NCBI GenBank assembly: GCA_039621445.1
Contig: CP154954.1
Span: forward strand, 4,079,437 to 4,143,436
Direction: 5' to 3'
Length of the DNA: 64,000 nt
Source: Euglena gracilis
Taxonomy: Eukaryota > Euglenida > Euglenophyceae > Euglenales
Below are positions 52,140-63,775 of this stretch, one piece after another. The notes below the pieces were generated by a model. That model saw only the letters and a program-made list of their open reading frames with translations, did no database searches and was not told the DNA's origin. Position 1 is the stretch's first letter; each line of letters begins with the position of its first letter. The position numbers were made by a program, and so were the translations under genes.

Positions 52140-54049
52140 TGCACATAACTGCAAAATAAAATTCCGTTGCGCCGCCTAAGACCGGACCTGGGGGTGTTAC
52201 TTCCTCTTTTTCAACAACGAGTCTGTCACTTGTTTTTTAGAGAAAGGAATCAGTCATCCCTCCAGGGGGTCGGTCACTCTGGGTTTAAGCACTCCAAATT
52301 CAATAAAAAAAACGAAAAAAATGGACAAATTTTTCCCGGGTCATTTTAACGCTTTTTGCTGAACCCCAAAACCTTTGGGCCAAAAACCAAATACACATCC
52401 TGGGGGGTCACATTGCACAATGAGGTCGAAATGTTGCCCCAAGGCGGTTGTGGGTCAAGTGTACAATCACAACTTTAGTGGGACATTATTATGTCCAATC
52501 TTTTTGAGCATCCCTTATTGAATTATCCATCGCCCAGCCAATGTCTTTGGCGACAAAACTTTCGGATAACACAAAAATTTCACTTCACGTTCCATTCTCA
52601 GGCCGAGAGGAAGATGCTGGGATGTGTCGTCAGCATATGGCACGGGGTCCGTTGGCGCAGTCCCTGGAATCAATGTGATAAAATCTTTGAAAATTGTTTT
52701 CCTAGCAAGCCTGAAAATAATACTGAATGAATCGACTTCAAATTCCTGTTTGAGAAAAAAATATATATAAAAAAAAAACTGCGAAGAGCTGTCGCTAAAC
52801 AGCAGGCAAAGGAACGTGCATAACGGCATACCAACTTCAACATACATTAAAAGAACAAATGTCCTAACGACCATGCAACTGGGCGTAAAAAAAATGGAAA
52901 AGAATGGAAAAGAGCTGGCCAAACTTCTTTTGGGGTGGGGGTTGTGGGTGGCTGGGCCACAATAGAACCGAGTTTACAAAAATGATCTCATTATTTCCTC
53001 AAATGCAAGGAATATTGACAGTTACTTGGCATTAATAATTTTCTTATTGAAGAATTTTCTTGGCATCAAACCAGGGACAGTTGAAAGAATAGGGGTCATG
53101 AACGAAAGAAAGGGTTGTGGTTGGCAGAAGCCTGGCATGGGCACCGAGGCCATGGGGAGCAGTTGGAGACTGGCTATCAGCGGCAGGCCGCTTCGCTTGT
53201 CCATCCTGCAATTGCTCCATTCACACCTTGTTATCCGACAGTCTGCATCCCATCATCCTTTAAAAAAAATAATCAATTTGAAAGAAACAAAAAAAACTTC
53301 AACTTCATATTGCACAACAGGCGGTTCAAATCCTTCCCACCACCACATCCAACGTTAACGACAGTGGTTTGCAGTCCAAAGTCCAGGGTCGTACGACATG
53401 CGGGTGACAGAGGGGGGGAATGAAATGCTAGTGTTGAATGCACTCTGCTAACGGAATATGCGAGAGAATGAAAGCAATGACAACAAAAGACACCATTTGA
53501 GTGTGGGTTTTCCACCCACCATCAAATATGAAAAGAAATTCAGCAACGTGACACAAAGAGATCGAAAAAGCGTTTCGGGGCAGCAATAAAATAACATCTT
53601 TAATTCAGGGCTGCCTAAGGATAACTTTGGGAATCCCAACAAATGAAAGAAATACTTCTGCGCGCAGGCACACACACACACATAGAGAGAGAGGGGGGGG
53701 GGCGGGATAGATTCCCAGGGGACACTGTACGATTCAGGACACCATTGCTGCAGAAGCAAACCTGGTGTTTTTGTAATTCCGTGGGGCAGCCCTCGTCAGA
53801 GGGTTCTGCTGTGAAATGGGGGGGAATCTCCAGAAGGGGGGCTATCTGTGGCGTGGCATACAATTCGGCAGTCGCATCTGTTTGGCACACACAATTGCAC
53901 TGTCGTAACAAAGCCTGAGACCTGATTGAGAGCCTGAAAAAAATATTCAAAAAAAAGCTGAAAAAAACTTGTCAGTACGCAAGCAAAGAAGGCAAGGTTT
54001 GACCTTGACTGAAAACGGTCCTTGACAAATTCACTCCTCCAACAATATT
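52140..54049. repeat. Duplicated block AC, second copy (partner 8746-10885)
   Basis: See block AC. The TRIM-like unit of the first copy is absent; about 450 bp of different sequence (53230-53690) occupies the corresponding interval. Confidence 0.75.
53668..53706 (+). repeat. (CA)n(GA)n G-run microsatellite
   Basis: CACACACACACA, then GAGAGAGAG, then a G-run. The paralog at 10536-10555 has only the GA part. Confidence 0.9.
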
Positions 54050-55679
54050 GTAAATAACTAATTGATATGAAAATATTATTATAAAAATTTTAATATAAAA
54101 CATCTGCGCACTACACATTACTGTATGCTCCCGGAAGCGTAAGAGAAAACCAGTTATTTCTCCATTGCCTTTCTATTTCTCAAATTAAGAATCCCTTCCA
54201 TTTCTTCAACAATTCCAGTATCGGCAGTTGTGTGGTTTTCATGATAAGGCGGAGTCGGAGGCAATCGATGGAGCGGCACGACCACCGTGGAGGCATGGGT
54301 GGTGCGGTCACCACTGGGGTGAGTGGAGGGCTCCTGCCGAATGGACCGTGGGTCCCAACACTGCTGTCTGAGCTTGCGGGGCTGGAGGGAGTGGGGTGTG
54401 CAAGGCGAGGACAGGGTCATTCTGCTCCCAATGTCTGGAATAACCGCCTGCTTCTGACACAAGACAATTGCTATTAATATTATGAAGTATTATTGTCCCA
54501 ACACTCTTGGCAAGAACTCAAACAGTCTGACATCGAGCAAATCTAGGAGGGAAGAATGCCAACGGGGGGGGGGGACCCTAAACCTGTTCCTAACCAATCC
54601 CCTGCCCTTTCGAGAATAAACATTCTGTGCAATTCATACAGAACTGTTATAAAAGGCTGCTGTCCAGAAATATACAAAGAACTCTTAGACCTGAAAATTG
54701 CAACCGTAACACTATCCTTCAATAAACCTGAGACCACCTTGGGGGGCACAAACTTCACCCTGCCACATAATTATGAATTAACTTCACCATTCATCACCAC
54801 CATGCCCGCCCCTTCCAAATATCCCCAAATAATGGACCCTGGCCAGGGACTTTGTTTGCCAAATTTTATTCCCCCACACCCCTGACAGGGAAGCAAAAAC
54901 AAAAAAAAAACGGGGAAAACATCAATCTTCTTTAAAGAAACAAAAAAACATATAAGACAACAAACATATTTTGGAAAATTTTACTGGACCAACAAATATG
55001 CGGAAATATCGAAAAAAATGAAATTAATATCAAAAGGTGCGGATAATCAATATTTTCGACTTTTTTTTTTTGATCAAATAATGAACCTCCCAAAGTGTGC
55101 GCCCCCTGTCCCCCGACTTTGGACGCCCAAACTATTTATTGTTCGCACATATACCACACACACACACACACAACGAGAAAGGAGGGAGAAAGAGAGAGAG
55201 AGAGAGGGAGGGAGGGATATCCTCATAACCACTCTGTTACATTACAGGAGAACCCTGCACTGCAATGGGAAACATCAGGCAGGGAATGAAGCCCGGGGCT
55301 GACGGACATGAAAACAGCTGTCGGTGGGGATGTCCCATTGTCCTTGAAGAGCCCTTGCTTTTTTGGAACAATAAAATGGGGATGACTCATGGAACGTTTC
55401 ACACTTTGTTGTAATGAATTCTTGCCCGGCCAAATGCTACAAAAATACACAAAGAAACCAAGAACGAGACACGTTATTAGGACCACCCAAAAATAGGGGG
55501 AAGGCAATTTTTTTCGTCACACAACGGCGGCATATCAAAAAGTTGCATAAATGCTCAATCACACACATTCGGTTCAATCGAACTGGGTCAAACCAGGAGC
55601 CCTGTATGGCATAAAAAATCAAAAAAAACGAACGTAATTAAATACACCTAAATACACCGTACCAACTATCTGCAAAAGT
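54050..55679. repeat. Duplicated block AD, second copy (partner 10886-12300)
   Basis: The conserved core is 54205-54420. About 400 bp at 54690-55095 is present only here; inside it a plus-strand frame (54556-54885) is open but does not extend into shared sequence consistently. Confidence 0.75.
55155..55216 (+). repeat. (CA)n and (GA)n/GGGA microsatellite
   Basis: ACACACACACACACA followed after a gap by GAGAGAGAGAGAGAGGGAGGG. The first copy (11605-11630) has only the A/C part. Confidence 0.9.
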
Positions 55680-55815
55680 TCTGCCAACTTGGACGGCCAA
55701 CTGGTGGTGATGGGATTGCAAGAGCTTCAGCAGCCCCAGGCCACTGTGCATATGTGGTCCCTTACATGGCTCCTGATAGTTCCACGGTTCATTCTGAATT
55801 TGGTGCTCCAGCCAT
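55680..55815. repeat. Highly conserved 135-bp segment (partner 12312-12443)
   Basis: See the partner entry. Confidence 0.65.
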
Positions 55816-57804
55816 GGTCGGCGCTAGCCAACAAATAATCAAGGAGGGTATGCCAACACAAAACAATCATGCTTTAAAACCACACAATGATGCTTGTGAC
55901 ATTCTTGTTCATTTATTTTTTGGCCATCAGAGCCTTGGAATTTGTCTGAGAATGAGAATGTACCATGCTATCTACTTTTTAAGCACAGAATATTTTGAAT
56001 AATAATAATATTGTTTGGTTGGAGTCATACATCAATATTCCATTTTACACTATAATTTTCAGATGTTTTTCAAAGTGGTTTTTGTTTTGCGAAAAATATG
56101 CATCTGTTTTGTCACATTACATCACATATTATTGCTTGTGTTCACTTTCCGTTGCACATCTCCAGCTTTTGAAGTGCAATGCGATATTTACCGCTTCCTG
56201 TTTCTGTGTTTTTCTGTTTTCCCCTCTTTGCAGGGGGCTTTGTGTTCTTTCCACGCCGACGACAGCAGAAACCAGGTGTGAATCTGAACTCTCCTTTTGC
56301 TTTTGTATTTTCCCTACCGATATCGTTCATTTTCATACAATTTGAAAAATAAATGGGTCATTTCCGGTGCATTTTCGACTTTATAGGACTTTGTTACTGC
56401 AAACCAAACGTTCATTGAAATTGGCCGAAATCGGGACCTCTTAAAATAACTTAAAAAAAAACGGCCCCTTTTTGGAAGCGGATTTCCGCTTCCTCTGCTG
56501 TTTACAGAGCGTCAGAAATTTTGGGCAATTTACGCCGCCTAAATCAATAAACTGGCTGGAAAAAAACCCAAGGCAGATGGCTTTGGGCTTTTTTGTCTCC
56601 TTTCGGGTGCAGACCGGTCCAGACCGGCATCTGATTTAGACCCATCGCCCTGGACCCCCACCCTCCAGGGAGTCCAGCCAGCACTGTTTTTCCAGCTTCA
56701 ACAACAACAAACCCAACTGTCAAATTTTCATGAATATAATTTCTGGAAAAAAGATTTGAAGGAAGGATTTATCCCCAGAGTTCAATTTTAGCCCATTTTG
56801 CCAATTTGCCATTTTACCACGGTGAGTCATTTTTTCCAACAACTTTCAAAGAATTTTGGCAAATTGAATTTGAAAACAAATTAACCCATCCTTCAAAACT
56901 TGTTGTTTTTTTGGTCCATCTGAGCAAGCCATCTTGGTGTCCGTGTGTTCCCACTCTATTACCACTCTATTACCACCAAGAAATGGCTTCAACCAGCACT
57001 GTCTTGATGGTTTACAAATCACAGGCATATTGTATGTAAGACAATCCCTGCTTCAAGCACAAAACAAATGCTTTTCTACGTGACCGTGAGACAAATTCAG
57101 TTTTGTTGGCCACATCTCCTTTTTTTGGCTTTCTGAACGTCAGAATGGAAGAAAACAGAGACCCAAATAGCTGCATTCTTTTTCAATCATGTTTTTATCT
57201 TTGCATTCTCCTCACAGCATCTTCTTGACACTTGACACATTTTCTGCACCGCCCTGTAACAGAGGCTCTTCCTGATCAACAATGCCATCATTTTAAATTC
57301 ATCGATATTCAGCAATACTTTTTAGATATACAGCACTACTGTTTCAAACACCAGCAGGCTTATTCCCTTCACAAGATTCACTTGCAGTGTCAACAAGAAA
57401 TCAGAGAATGGGGAGTGGGATAAGGAACAGGGCAGAAAAACTTCACACTCACTAGCAACAAATTAGATGAATTTTTTCATATTTGGTGGTGGGGACGCTT
57501 CAGCAATGCGTGTGACACATGTTTCGTGCACCGCATGGTGCCGCAAATGCACCACGAGCGGCACTCCATGCCACCATACTGCAACCACCGCAAGCAAAAA
57601 TCAAAAAAAGGTCAAAAGAAATGGCTGAAAAAAAAAGGTTCAAATTTGAATTATTGTTGAAATTGCAAAACAATGACCAAAAAAATGACCAACAGTAGCA
57701 TCATAAATGGTTCAAAAAAGCAAAAAAGCCAAAATTTGGCAACAAACAACCAAAGATGAAAAAAGAGTTTAAAAACGGCCAAAGGTGCCAAAATGAAAAA
57801 TAAT
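55816..57804. other. Long AT-rich stretch, mostly unassigned
   Basis: 56520-56730 belongs to block AE. The rest has no partner in the window and no recognisable gene. 57600-57800 is low-complexity caaaaaagg/aaaatgacc DNA. Confidence 0.4.
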
Positions 57805-58253
57805 TCAACAAATGCTGGAAATGAGTGAACCTTCCAACACTGTGCAGACACAATGACGCGGTGCACGCGGTGCCGCACGAGGTGCGCGTGGTGTGGCAGC
57901 GTCTGAGACCACACCACCTGGTTCGGCACGGCCCTCCAGGCGGGCACCCAATTCCTCAACATCCACTCCGTGTCTCTGGCTTCTCTGGCTTCCGGCTGCC
58001 GCTGAAATTCTGTGCTGTCTCTGGCAGGTCCCCACATACAAGATTCTGAAGGAACCTGCTTTCATCCATCGGTCCACCCACTCATGCACCTCGAATGACG
58101 ACGGCAGAGCGTGCTGTCCAGCAAATTGAGATGTCTTTTGGATGAGGCGCAATTTTGTCACCCTCTCTCCTCAGTCTTTGACACCCCATCCACCAGCTCA
58201 TCATCGCTGCCATCGGACAGGACGTCCACGTCCGCCGAGGAAGGGGACGGATC
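57805..58253 (-). CDS. Candidate coding region, unknown product, probably broken
   Basis: On the minus strand a 31-codon acidic stretch (58253-58158; DVLSDGSDDELVDGVSK) ends at a stop. It overlaps, in a different frame, a 118-codon stretch (58161-57805) beginning TKLRLIQKTSQFAGQH, with FEVHEWVDRWMKAGSFRIL and an Ala/Arg/Pro-rich end. The plus strand also has a good splice-acceptor-like tract (ctgtgctgtctctggcag) at 58010-58028 followed by 34 open codons. Either strand could be real. No family recognised. Confidence 0.25.
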
Positions 58254-58354
58254 CTATAAACCCTGGGGGGTCTATAAGTGGGTGGGGTTTAATTGTGGAC
58301 TTGTCACCAAAACAAAAAAATAAACATCTCAGGTTGCTTCAAAACTGGATCAAA

Positions 58355-58495
58355 AAAATGCAAAAAACTGCACGTGTGCAGTTTTTTTCAGAAAAAAATC
58401 TGCAAAAAACTGCAAAAAAACTGCAAAAAAACTGCAAAAAACCCAAAACGTGAAAACTGCAAAAAACTGCAAAAAAAACTGCACGGTGCATATTT
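58355..58495 (+). repeat. CTGCAAAAAA minisatellite
   Basis: Units of 9-11 bases (ctgcaaaaaa, ctgcaaaaaaa), about ten in all, with an internal gcacgtgtgc palindrome near 58370. Confidence 0.9.
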
Positions 58496-58589
58496 TCCAC
58501 CCCCCTGGGGCGTCTCCCCCCGCCCTGGTCATAATCCCACCTACGGCGATCTGAAAATCGGCCCTGGTTGACTCCAGTCTGCCCTGGTC

Positions 58590-59149
58590 GGGTCGACTAG
58601 GCCAATGGTGCCCCCAACCAGCTTCACCTCAACGACGACAACAATTTGGGCTGGCTGGAAAAAGGCTGCAGGCTGAAGGTCCTGGGCTGGAGCTGAGCCT
58701 GGACAACTTTTTTCCGACCCATTTTAGCCTACTTCCGTACATCTAAAAGTCCGTTAACGTTTCATTGATGGGGGGAACGAGGTCCGGGGCTGGAAAAAGG
58801 CTGCAAGGAAAAGGCTGCTGGCTGGCTGGACCCTTCGGGGGGTCAAACTTTATTAAGCAACGCCCTGAACTGAATTGTGATGAAACACAACTGCCAAAAT
58901 AATTAAAATTTATCATAATACCAAAAACAGAATTCGAAAAATTGAAAAGCCAGAATACACAAATCAAAAAAATGCTTTTGAAGCAACAACGATGCTCCCC
59001 CCAACAGGAGCTCCCCCCGAGCAGCCCCCCCCGTCCGAGCTATTCCCACAGTGGGGTCGGGAATAGCTCACTGTTATAGCACTTTTCAAGAAGAGAAAAT
59101 TTCCAGGGTAAAAAAAGATATGAAACTGAAAAAAAATGCTTATTGTTGA
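58590..59149. other. Unassigned spacer with ggctgctggctgg repeats
   Basis: ggctggaaaaaggctgc occurs twice (58654, 58790). Similar to the interior of the TIR element at 32896-33364. No gene. Confidence 0.45.
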
Positions 59150-59545
59150 CCTGAGTATCTGTATGTATTTCTGCAAATCACTCTCTGGTGGAAGCACTTG
59201 ACAATGGCGTGCAGCAGACCCATGCAAAAACACGGTCGCCGAGTCTGCGTACTATTTTGCTGCATATTACCAAATTGTATGCAATCCAATGCAACCATAA
59301 AAAGCATACCCATCCAGGGAAGGCTGATACCACCCCAACCTTCGGCTAAACACGGCAATCGCCTGCACGCCGCCCGAGCCGCTCTGGAGCCCGTCCACTC
59401 AACCCGCACATCGGCACCGCAGGGCAGCGACAGAGAGGAGAGCATTTTGTTGAAAGTATGGCTAACCTGGGAAAAGGAGGGGGTGGGGGCGGATGGAACG
59501 TTGCAAATGCTGTCTAAGTCTGGGATGAGGTTAAATGCTCTCTTC
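59150..59545. repeat. Duplicated block AF, second copy (partner 13560-13685 and 13970-14190)
   Basis: Uninterrupted relative to the first copy. The conserved core is 59325-59540. The minus strand is open across the whole block (59140-59574, 144 codons). Confidence 0.75.
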
Positions 59546-60024
59546 TTGTGTTCGTGTTGGCTACAATAGACCAAGGGGCAAACTTCAGGACAGCGATGTA
59601 GACGCCATGGTCTTTAGGGGGCCAACGAGCCACCTAAATGAAAATAGCAAAAAAAAAAAAAGCAAAGCTAATGGCAAAACAACTGAATCAGGGGATGATA
59701 AATGAACACCCGGGGGGTTCAGCCAAGAGGCTGGAACAGTGTTCAAAATTGACCTTTTTTGGAAAGTTTCAAACATCACTTTTTGGCAAATGTGCTTGAA
59801 ATTGACCTTTTTTTTTGCGAAAATCCAAAAAAAATTGACAAAAATAACCCCTTTTGGGCTTTCCTGCATCAGAGATGGGGACAGCTTGGGGGGGCAGCCC
59901 CCCCCCCCCTGAGCTGCTCATCCCCCTGTTCCCATTCGGACGTAAAAAGTCTCAGGGACAGGACGCAAATATTGCTGGTGTCTTTGGGTGATTGGTGTGT
60001 GCAAATGCTGCAAACCAGCCATTA
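59546..60024. other. Spacer, right part inverted-duplicate of 18180-18240
   Basis: No gene. From about 59975 it matches the reverse complement of 18180-18230. Confidence 0.5.
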
Positions 60025-60236
60025 CCCCCCCCCTAGTCGTACGACCGGGTTCCTGCAACCTGTGACCGGGGGGGGGGGGGGTCGTAACACCCCCATAACC
60101 TGCAACCTGTGACCGGGGGGTGGTCGTAAATGCGGGGGCGGTCATAGGTGAAGTGGTGTTAAAATTTTCGTAACCTGCAACCTGTGACCGGGGGGTGGTC
60201 GTAAATGAGGGGTGGTCGTACGACTAGGGGGGGGGG
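60025..60236. mobile_element. TA-targeted poly-C MITE, copy 4 (cleanest)
   Basis: The 212-bp element has TA at 60023-60024 and 60237-60238. Both ends read as a C-run followed by TAGTCGTACGACC (right end inverted). Three cctgcaacctgtgaccgggg units are inside. The inverted paralog near 18161 lacks it. Confidence 0.9.
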
Positions 60237-61147
60237 TACCATATGCGAACACGGTGCATTTTCGGACAATGATTTGCACCTTGCTCTTCAAGGACACACA
60301 AAAAAAAAACAAGGACATTTTTTTGCAATTTTTTTCTTCAAAAAAGCAATCAAATAAACACCAAAATGCTGCAACAAAAGAACACGTGACGCGAATTTGA
60401 AAAATGATATTGTTGGTTTGCCCAATTGCATTCTTATGCAATCACTGCTGATGGAATTGATCTAAAAATATGTTTTATGCAACTTCATTTTGTCGCGTGA
60501 ACAAAAAAAAGTCGAAAAAAGATGCAAAAATTAAATTATTACGATTTTGGACTCTGCAAAAAAAATGTAAACCATCGCAGTGTAAAAATTTGCATTCCCC
60601 CTTGTCAAAATTGCAGTGTTTTCTGCACGTAACCTCCCCCCCCACCCGGCGCTTTGCCTGGGCACAAATGAAGGGAGGGCCAGGGATGAACCTTAAGCGG
60701 CCAAATCTGTATTGTTAAGGATTTTGTTGGGCCTTGCGCAAATAAGGCAGAATGTTAAAATACGGGTCCAAGGTGACAAGAGGGAGGCGTGCATGTAAGG
60801 AGGAGAGGGACAAAAAGCCTTGGGGGGTGCTTCAGGGGAGAGACACCTCACCTGAACCAACACGAAAACACCTCCCTGTTCAAAACACAGCAAGGTTTTG
60901 GGTGTTCCTGACAGGGGCAACCAATGACACGTTCTGTCTTAGAAAGGAATGCCTGTCCCTTGGAAAATACCTGCTGTGATTGCAAAATGCCCAAAAAATA
61001 TACGCAGTTCAGTCACCTATATTTTGTTTCCGAAAAAAGGCTTGGGTGATTTAAATTTGGGGGTTGCCCAAATTTAAAGAATGCTTCTTTCAGCCGTTCC
61101 AATGCAATTTTCATGAAAATTATCTTCATAGCATCAGGCCAGGGGTT
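60237..61147. other. Spacer, left end inverted-duplicate of 17990-18160
   Basis: 60245-60310 matches the reverse complement of 18110-18160. The rest is unassigned, with no gene. Confidence 0.45.
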
Positions 61148-61374
61148 CCTTCTGTTTGGGGTTTGCTTGGATTTGGGTGTCGGGCCAAAATATAGTTCGA
61201 AATGTTGCTGAAACTTGGGGGTTACTCACAAAATGGTTGATTACATTGGGTGGCTATTTTTTTTTCATGGGGCTTGCTGTGGTGTTTCCTGTCTTATTGA
61301 TCTCGTCTAGCTGGCCCTGTCCACCTGCAGCCCCCTCCCTCCTGGCCAGACATTATTATTTTTAAGGCGCCATA
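61148..61374 (+). repeat. 227-bp exact duplicate of 63774-64000 (within block AH)
   Basis: Every base from ccttctgtttgg to ggcgccata matches 63774-64000 exactly, at an offset of 2626. It overlaps the left part of block AH (diverged copy 18300-18475). Confidence 0.97.
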
Positions 61375-62000
61375 AAAACCTAAAATGCCTTAAAAAGCGC
61401 CTGAAAATATGTTGCCAAAATACCTTTAAATTCTTGAAAATATCTGAAAATACCTGAAAAAGCGCAAAATCTCGCCAAAAACGAGCCAAATCTTGGAAGA
61501 AAAAATATTTCTGGCATCGCTGGAACATTACTGTCCTAAAACTCAAAAAAAAGTGTTTTTTACGTTTTGATTTTGGGGAACATTCAAAATCAAAAACATT
61601 GGTTCGATAACCCTTGGACCACCCTGGAAAACAACACCTTAAAATGCCATAAAAAATCTTCAAAAAAAATGTCTTAAAATGCCTCAAAACTTCGAAAAAA
61701 AATACACAATAATAATAATACCTGCTCATGGCAAAGAGCAAAAGAAAGCGACGTGCGAACGGTTGTCTTGCACGGCTTTCCACACGGGGTCAGTCCAGGG
61801 GAGGGAAGGCCCGGCGCGCTGGAGGTGCAGTCAGCGCTGGCGGTGCAGACCGGAGGGGGGAGCGTATCGGCCAATGGCAGAGGCACGACGGTGGAAGGAA
61901 GAGACTGCCAGGGTGGGCTGGCGGCACCAGCCCACAATAGGATGCAACAAACGAGCCGCAGTATCACCATTTTTATTGGAAAATAATCAAACACAAGGTT
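61375..62000. repeat. Duplicated block AH, second copy (partner 18480-19160)
   Basis: Matches as described for 18290-19160. 61375-61470 consists of degenerate taaaatgcc/gaaaatacc repeats. Confidence 0.8.
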
Positions 62001-62099
62001 TCGCTGTCTTAGGCCGCCTAACTCGCACATGGCTTTGAAAATGATTGTAACTTTGCATTCATTTGGGTCTACCGCAAAAATAGAATCCTGCCCTGGAGG

Positions 62100-62310
62100 T
62101 TACCTGCCGGAGGCTCCAGGGAGGCTCCAGGGAGGCTCCGGGGAGGCTCCAGGGAGGCTCCATGGAGGCTCCAGGGAGGCTCCAGGGAGGCTCAGATAAC
62201 CAGCCTCCAGGGAGGCTCCCTTTTAGGGAGCCTCCGGGAGGCTCCAGGGCGGCTCAGATAACCAGCCTCCAGGGAGCCTCCATAGAGGCTCCAGGGAGGT
62301 TCGGGTAACC
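62100..62310 (+). repeat. 11-bp GAGGCTCCAGG minisatellite
   Basis: About nine clean units at 62107-62200, then interrupted units with cagataaccagcctcc to 62305. Confidence 0.93.
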
Positions 62311-62494
62311 TGTTTTGTGCACAGGACGACAGTGGGACAGGTGGTGTGCCGTGATGCAATCTGTGGTGTTGTAGACTCAGAATGCATGAATCAGCAGTTG
62401 CTCGCCGGGGATGTGGCAAGGATAATGGGATAATGCAGGCACAGCGAGGCACAAGAAGAAGAGATGTGAAACATCTGGACAACATCTGCATCTT

Positions 62495-63255
62495 GGCTAG
62501 CATTTGAATCTTGTCCGGTGTCTGCATCTTGTCAAATGTCAACATCTTGTCCCGTATTTGCATGTTGTGTGGTCTCTGCACCTTGTCCAGTATCTACACC
62601 TTGTCCAGTACCTGCATCCATTGCATCTTGTCCAATATCTTCAACCATTGCATGTTGTCCAATATTGTCCTCTTTTGTCCAACATCTACAACTTGTCCAG
62701 CATCTACATCTTGTCCAACATCTGCACCTCGTCCAGTATCTGTGTCCACTGCATCTTGTCTGGAATTTGCATCCTGTTCATCATCTGCAACCATTGCATC
62801 TTGTCCAGCATCTGTATCTTGTCCAGCGTCTTCATTTTGTTCAGCATCTGCATCTTGTCCAGCATCTGCAACCACTGCATCTTTTCCAGCATCTGCATCT
62901 TGTCCAGCATCTGCATCTTGTCCAGCGTCTGCATCTTGTCCAGCGCCTGCATCTTGTCCAGCATCTGCAACCACTGCATCTTGTCCAGCATCCGCATCTT
63001 GTCCATCATCTGCAACCACTGCATCTTTTCCAGCATCTGCATCTTGTCCAGCATCTGCATCTTGTCCAGCGTCTGCATCTTGTCCAGCGTCTGCATCTTG
63101 TCCAGCATCTGCAACCACTGCATCTTGTCCAGCGTCTGCATTTTGTCCAGCGTCTGCATCTTGTCCAGCATCTGCATCCACGGCATCTTGTCCAGTGTCT
63201 GCATCTTGTCCAGCATCTGCACCTTGTCCATATCTGCATCTTGCCTGATGCCTGC
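62495..63255 (-). repeat. 18-bp minisatellite (minus-strand DAGQDA repeats)
   Basis: About 40 units of tctgcatcttgtccagca with occasional 27-bp variants adding aaccactgc. The unit is a multiple of three and lacks stops, so five or six frames are open. The acidic minus frame (DADAGQ, 63181-62594) links in sequence to WEPMDEDIRQD-type coding-like sequence in the hAT-like element. A one-base loss at about 63228 shifts that frame here. Whether it was ever translated is open. Confidence 0.9.
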
Positions 63256-63560
63256 ATCCACTGGCTCACAACCGAGCCAAAATGACCACAAAAGCCCCAA
63301 AGAGCAACCAAACGACCTAAAATAGCTTCAAATAACCTTAAATAGCCCAAAAATGCCAACAATATCCACAAATTTTTTACAAAAATCCAAAAAAATACCC
63401 AAAATCACCAAAATGGCACAAAATGACCAAAAATGCCATAACATTGGTCATATTGACCCAAATTGGCCCAATATTTGCCCAAATCAATGCAAAATAGCCC
63501 AAATTAGCAAAAAAAAAACGTTTGCCAAAAAAGCAAAAATGGGTGTAATGGGAGGCTGGG
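63256..63560. repeat. aaaatgacc/aaaatagcc low-complexity tract (partner 45890-46210)
   Basis: Follows the minisatellite exactly as 45890-46210 follows the 18-bp units in the hAT interior. Shared edge phrases are ccaactggctcacaacc/ccattggctcccaacc and aaaatgggtgtaat/aaaatgggcgtaat. Confidence 0.75.
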
Positions 63561-63720
63561 ACGCAACATAGAGCTTAATTGAAACCGAAAATGAATTTAT
63601 CCGGCCAGAATTGTACCTAAATTATTTGCCGTGCAAAAAAAGGGTCACGTGAAATCCAAAATGGTGTTCATTTGGCTGTGCCCGGGGGGAGGGGAGGCGG
63701 GGGGGAGGCGAAAAGGGGGC

Positions 63721-63751
<31 letters not shown>

Positions 63752-63775
63752 CTCCCCCCTCCCCCCCCACCCCCC
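63721..63775 (+). repeat. 27-base G homopolymer followed by C-rich tract
   Basis: 63721-63747 is G only, followed by blocks of C broken by single T or A. It directly precedes the exact 227-bp duplicate. Confidence 0.95.
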
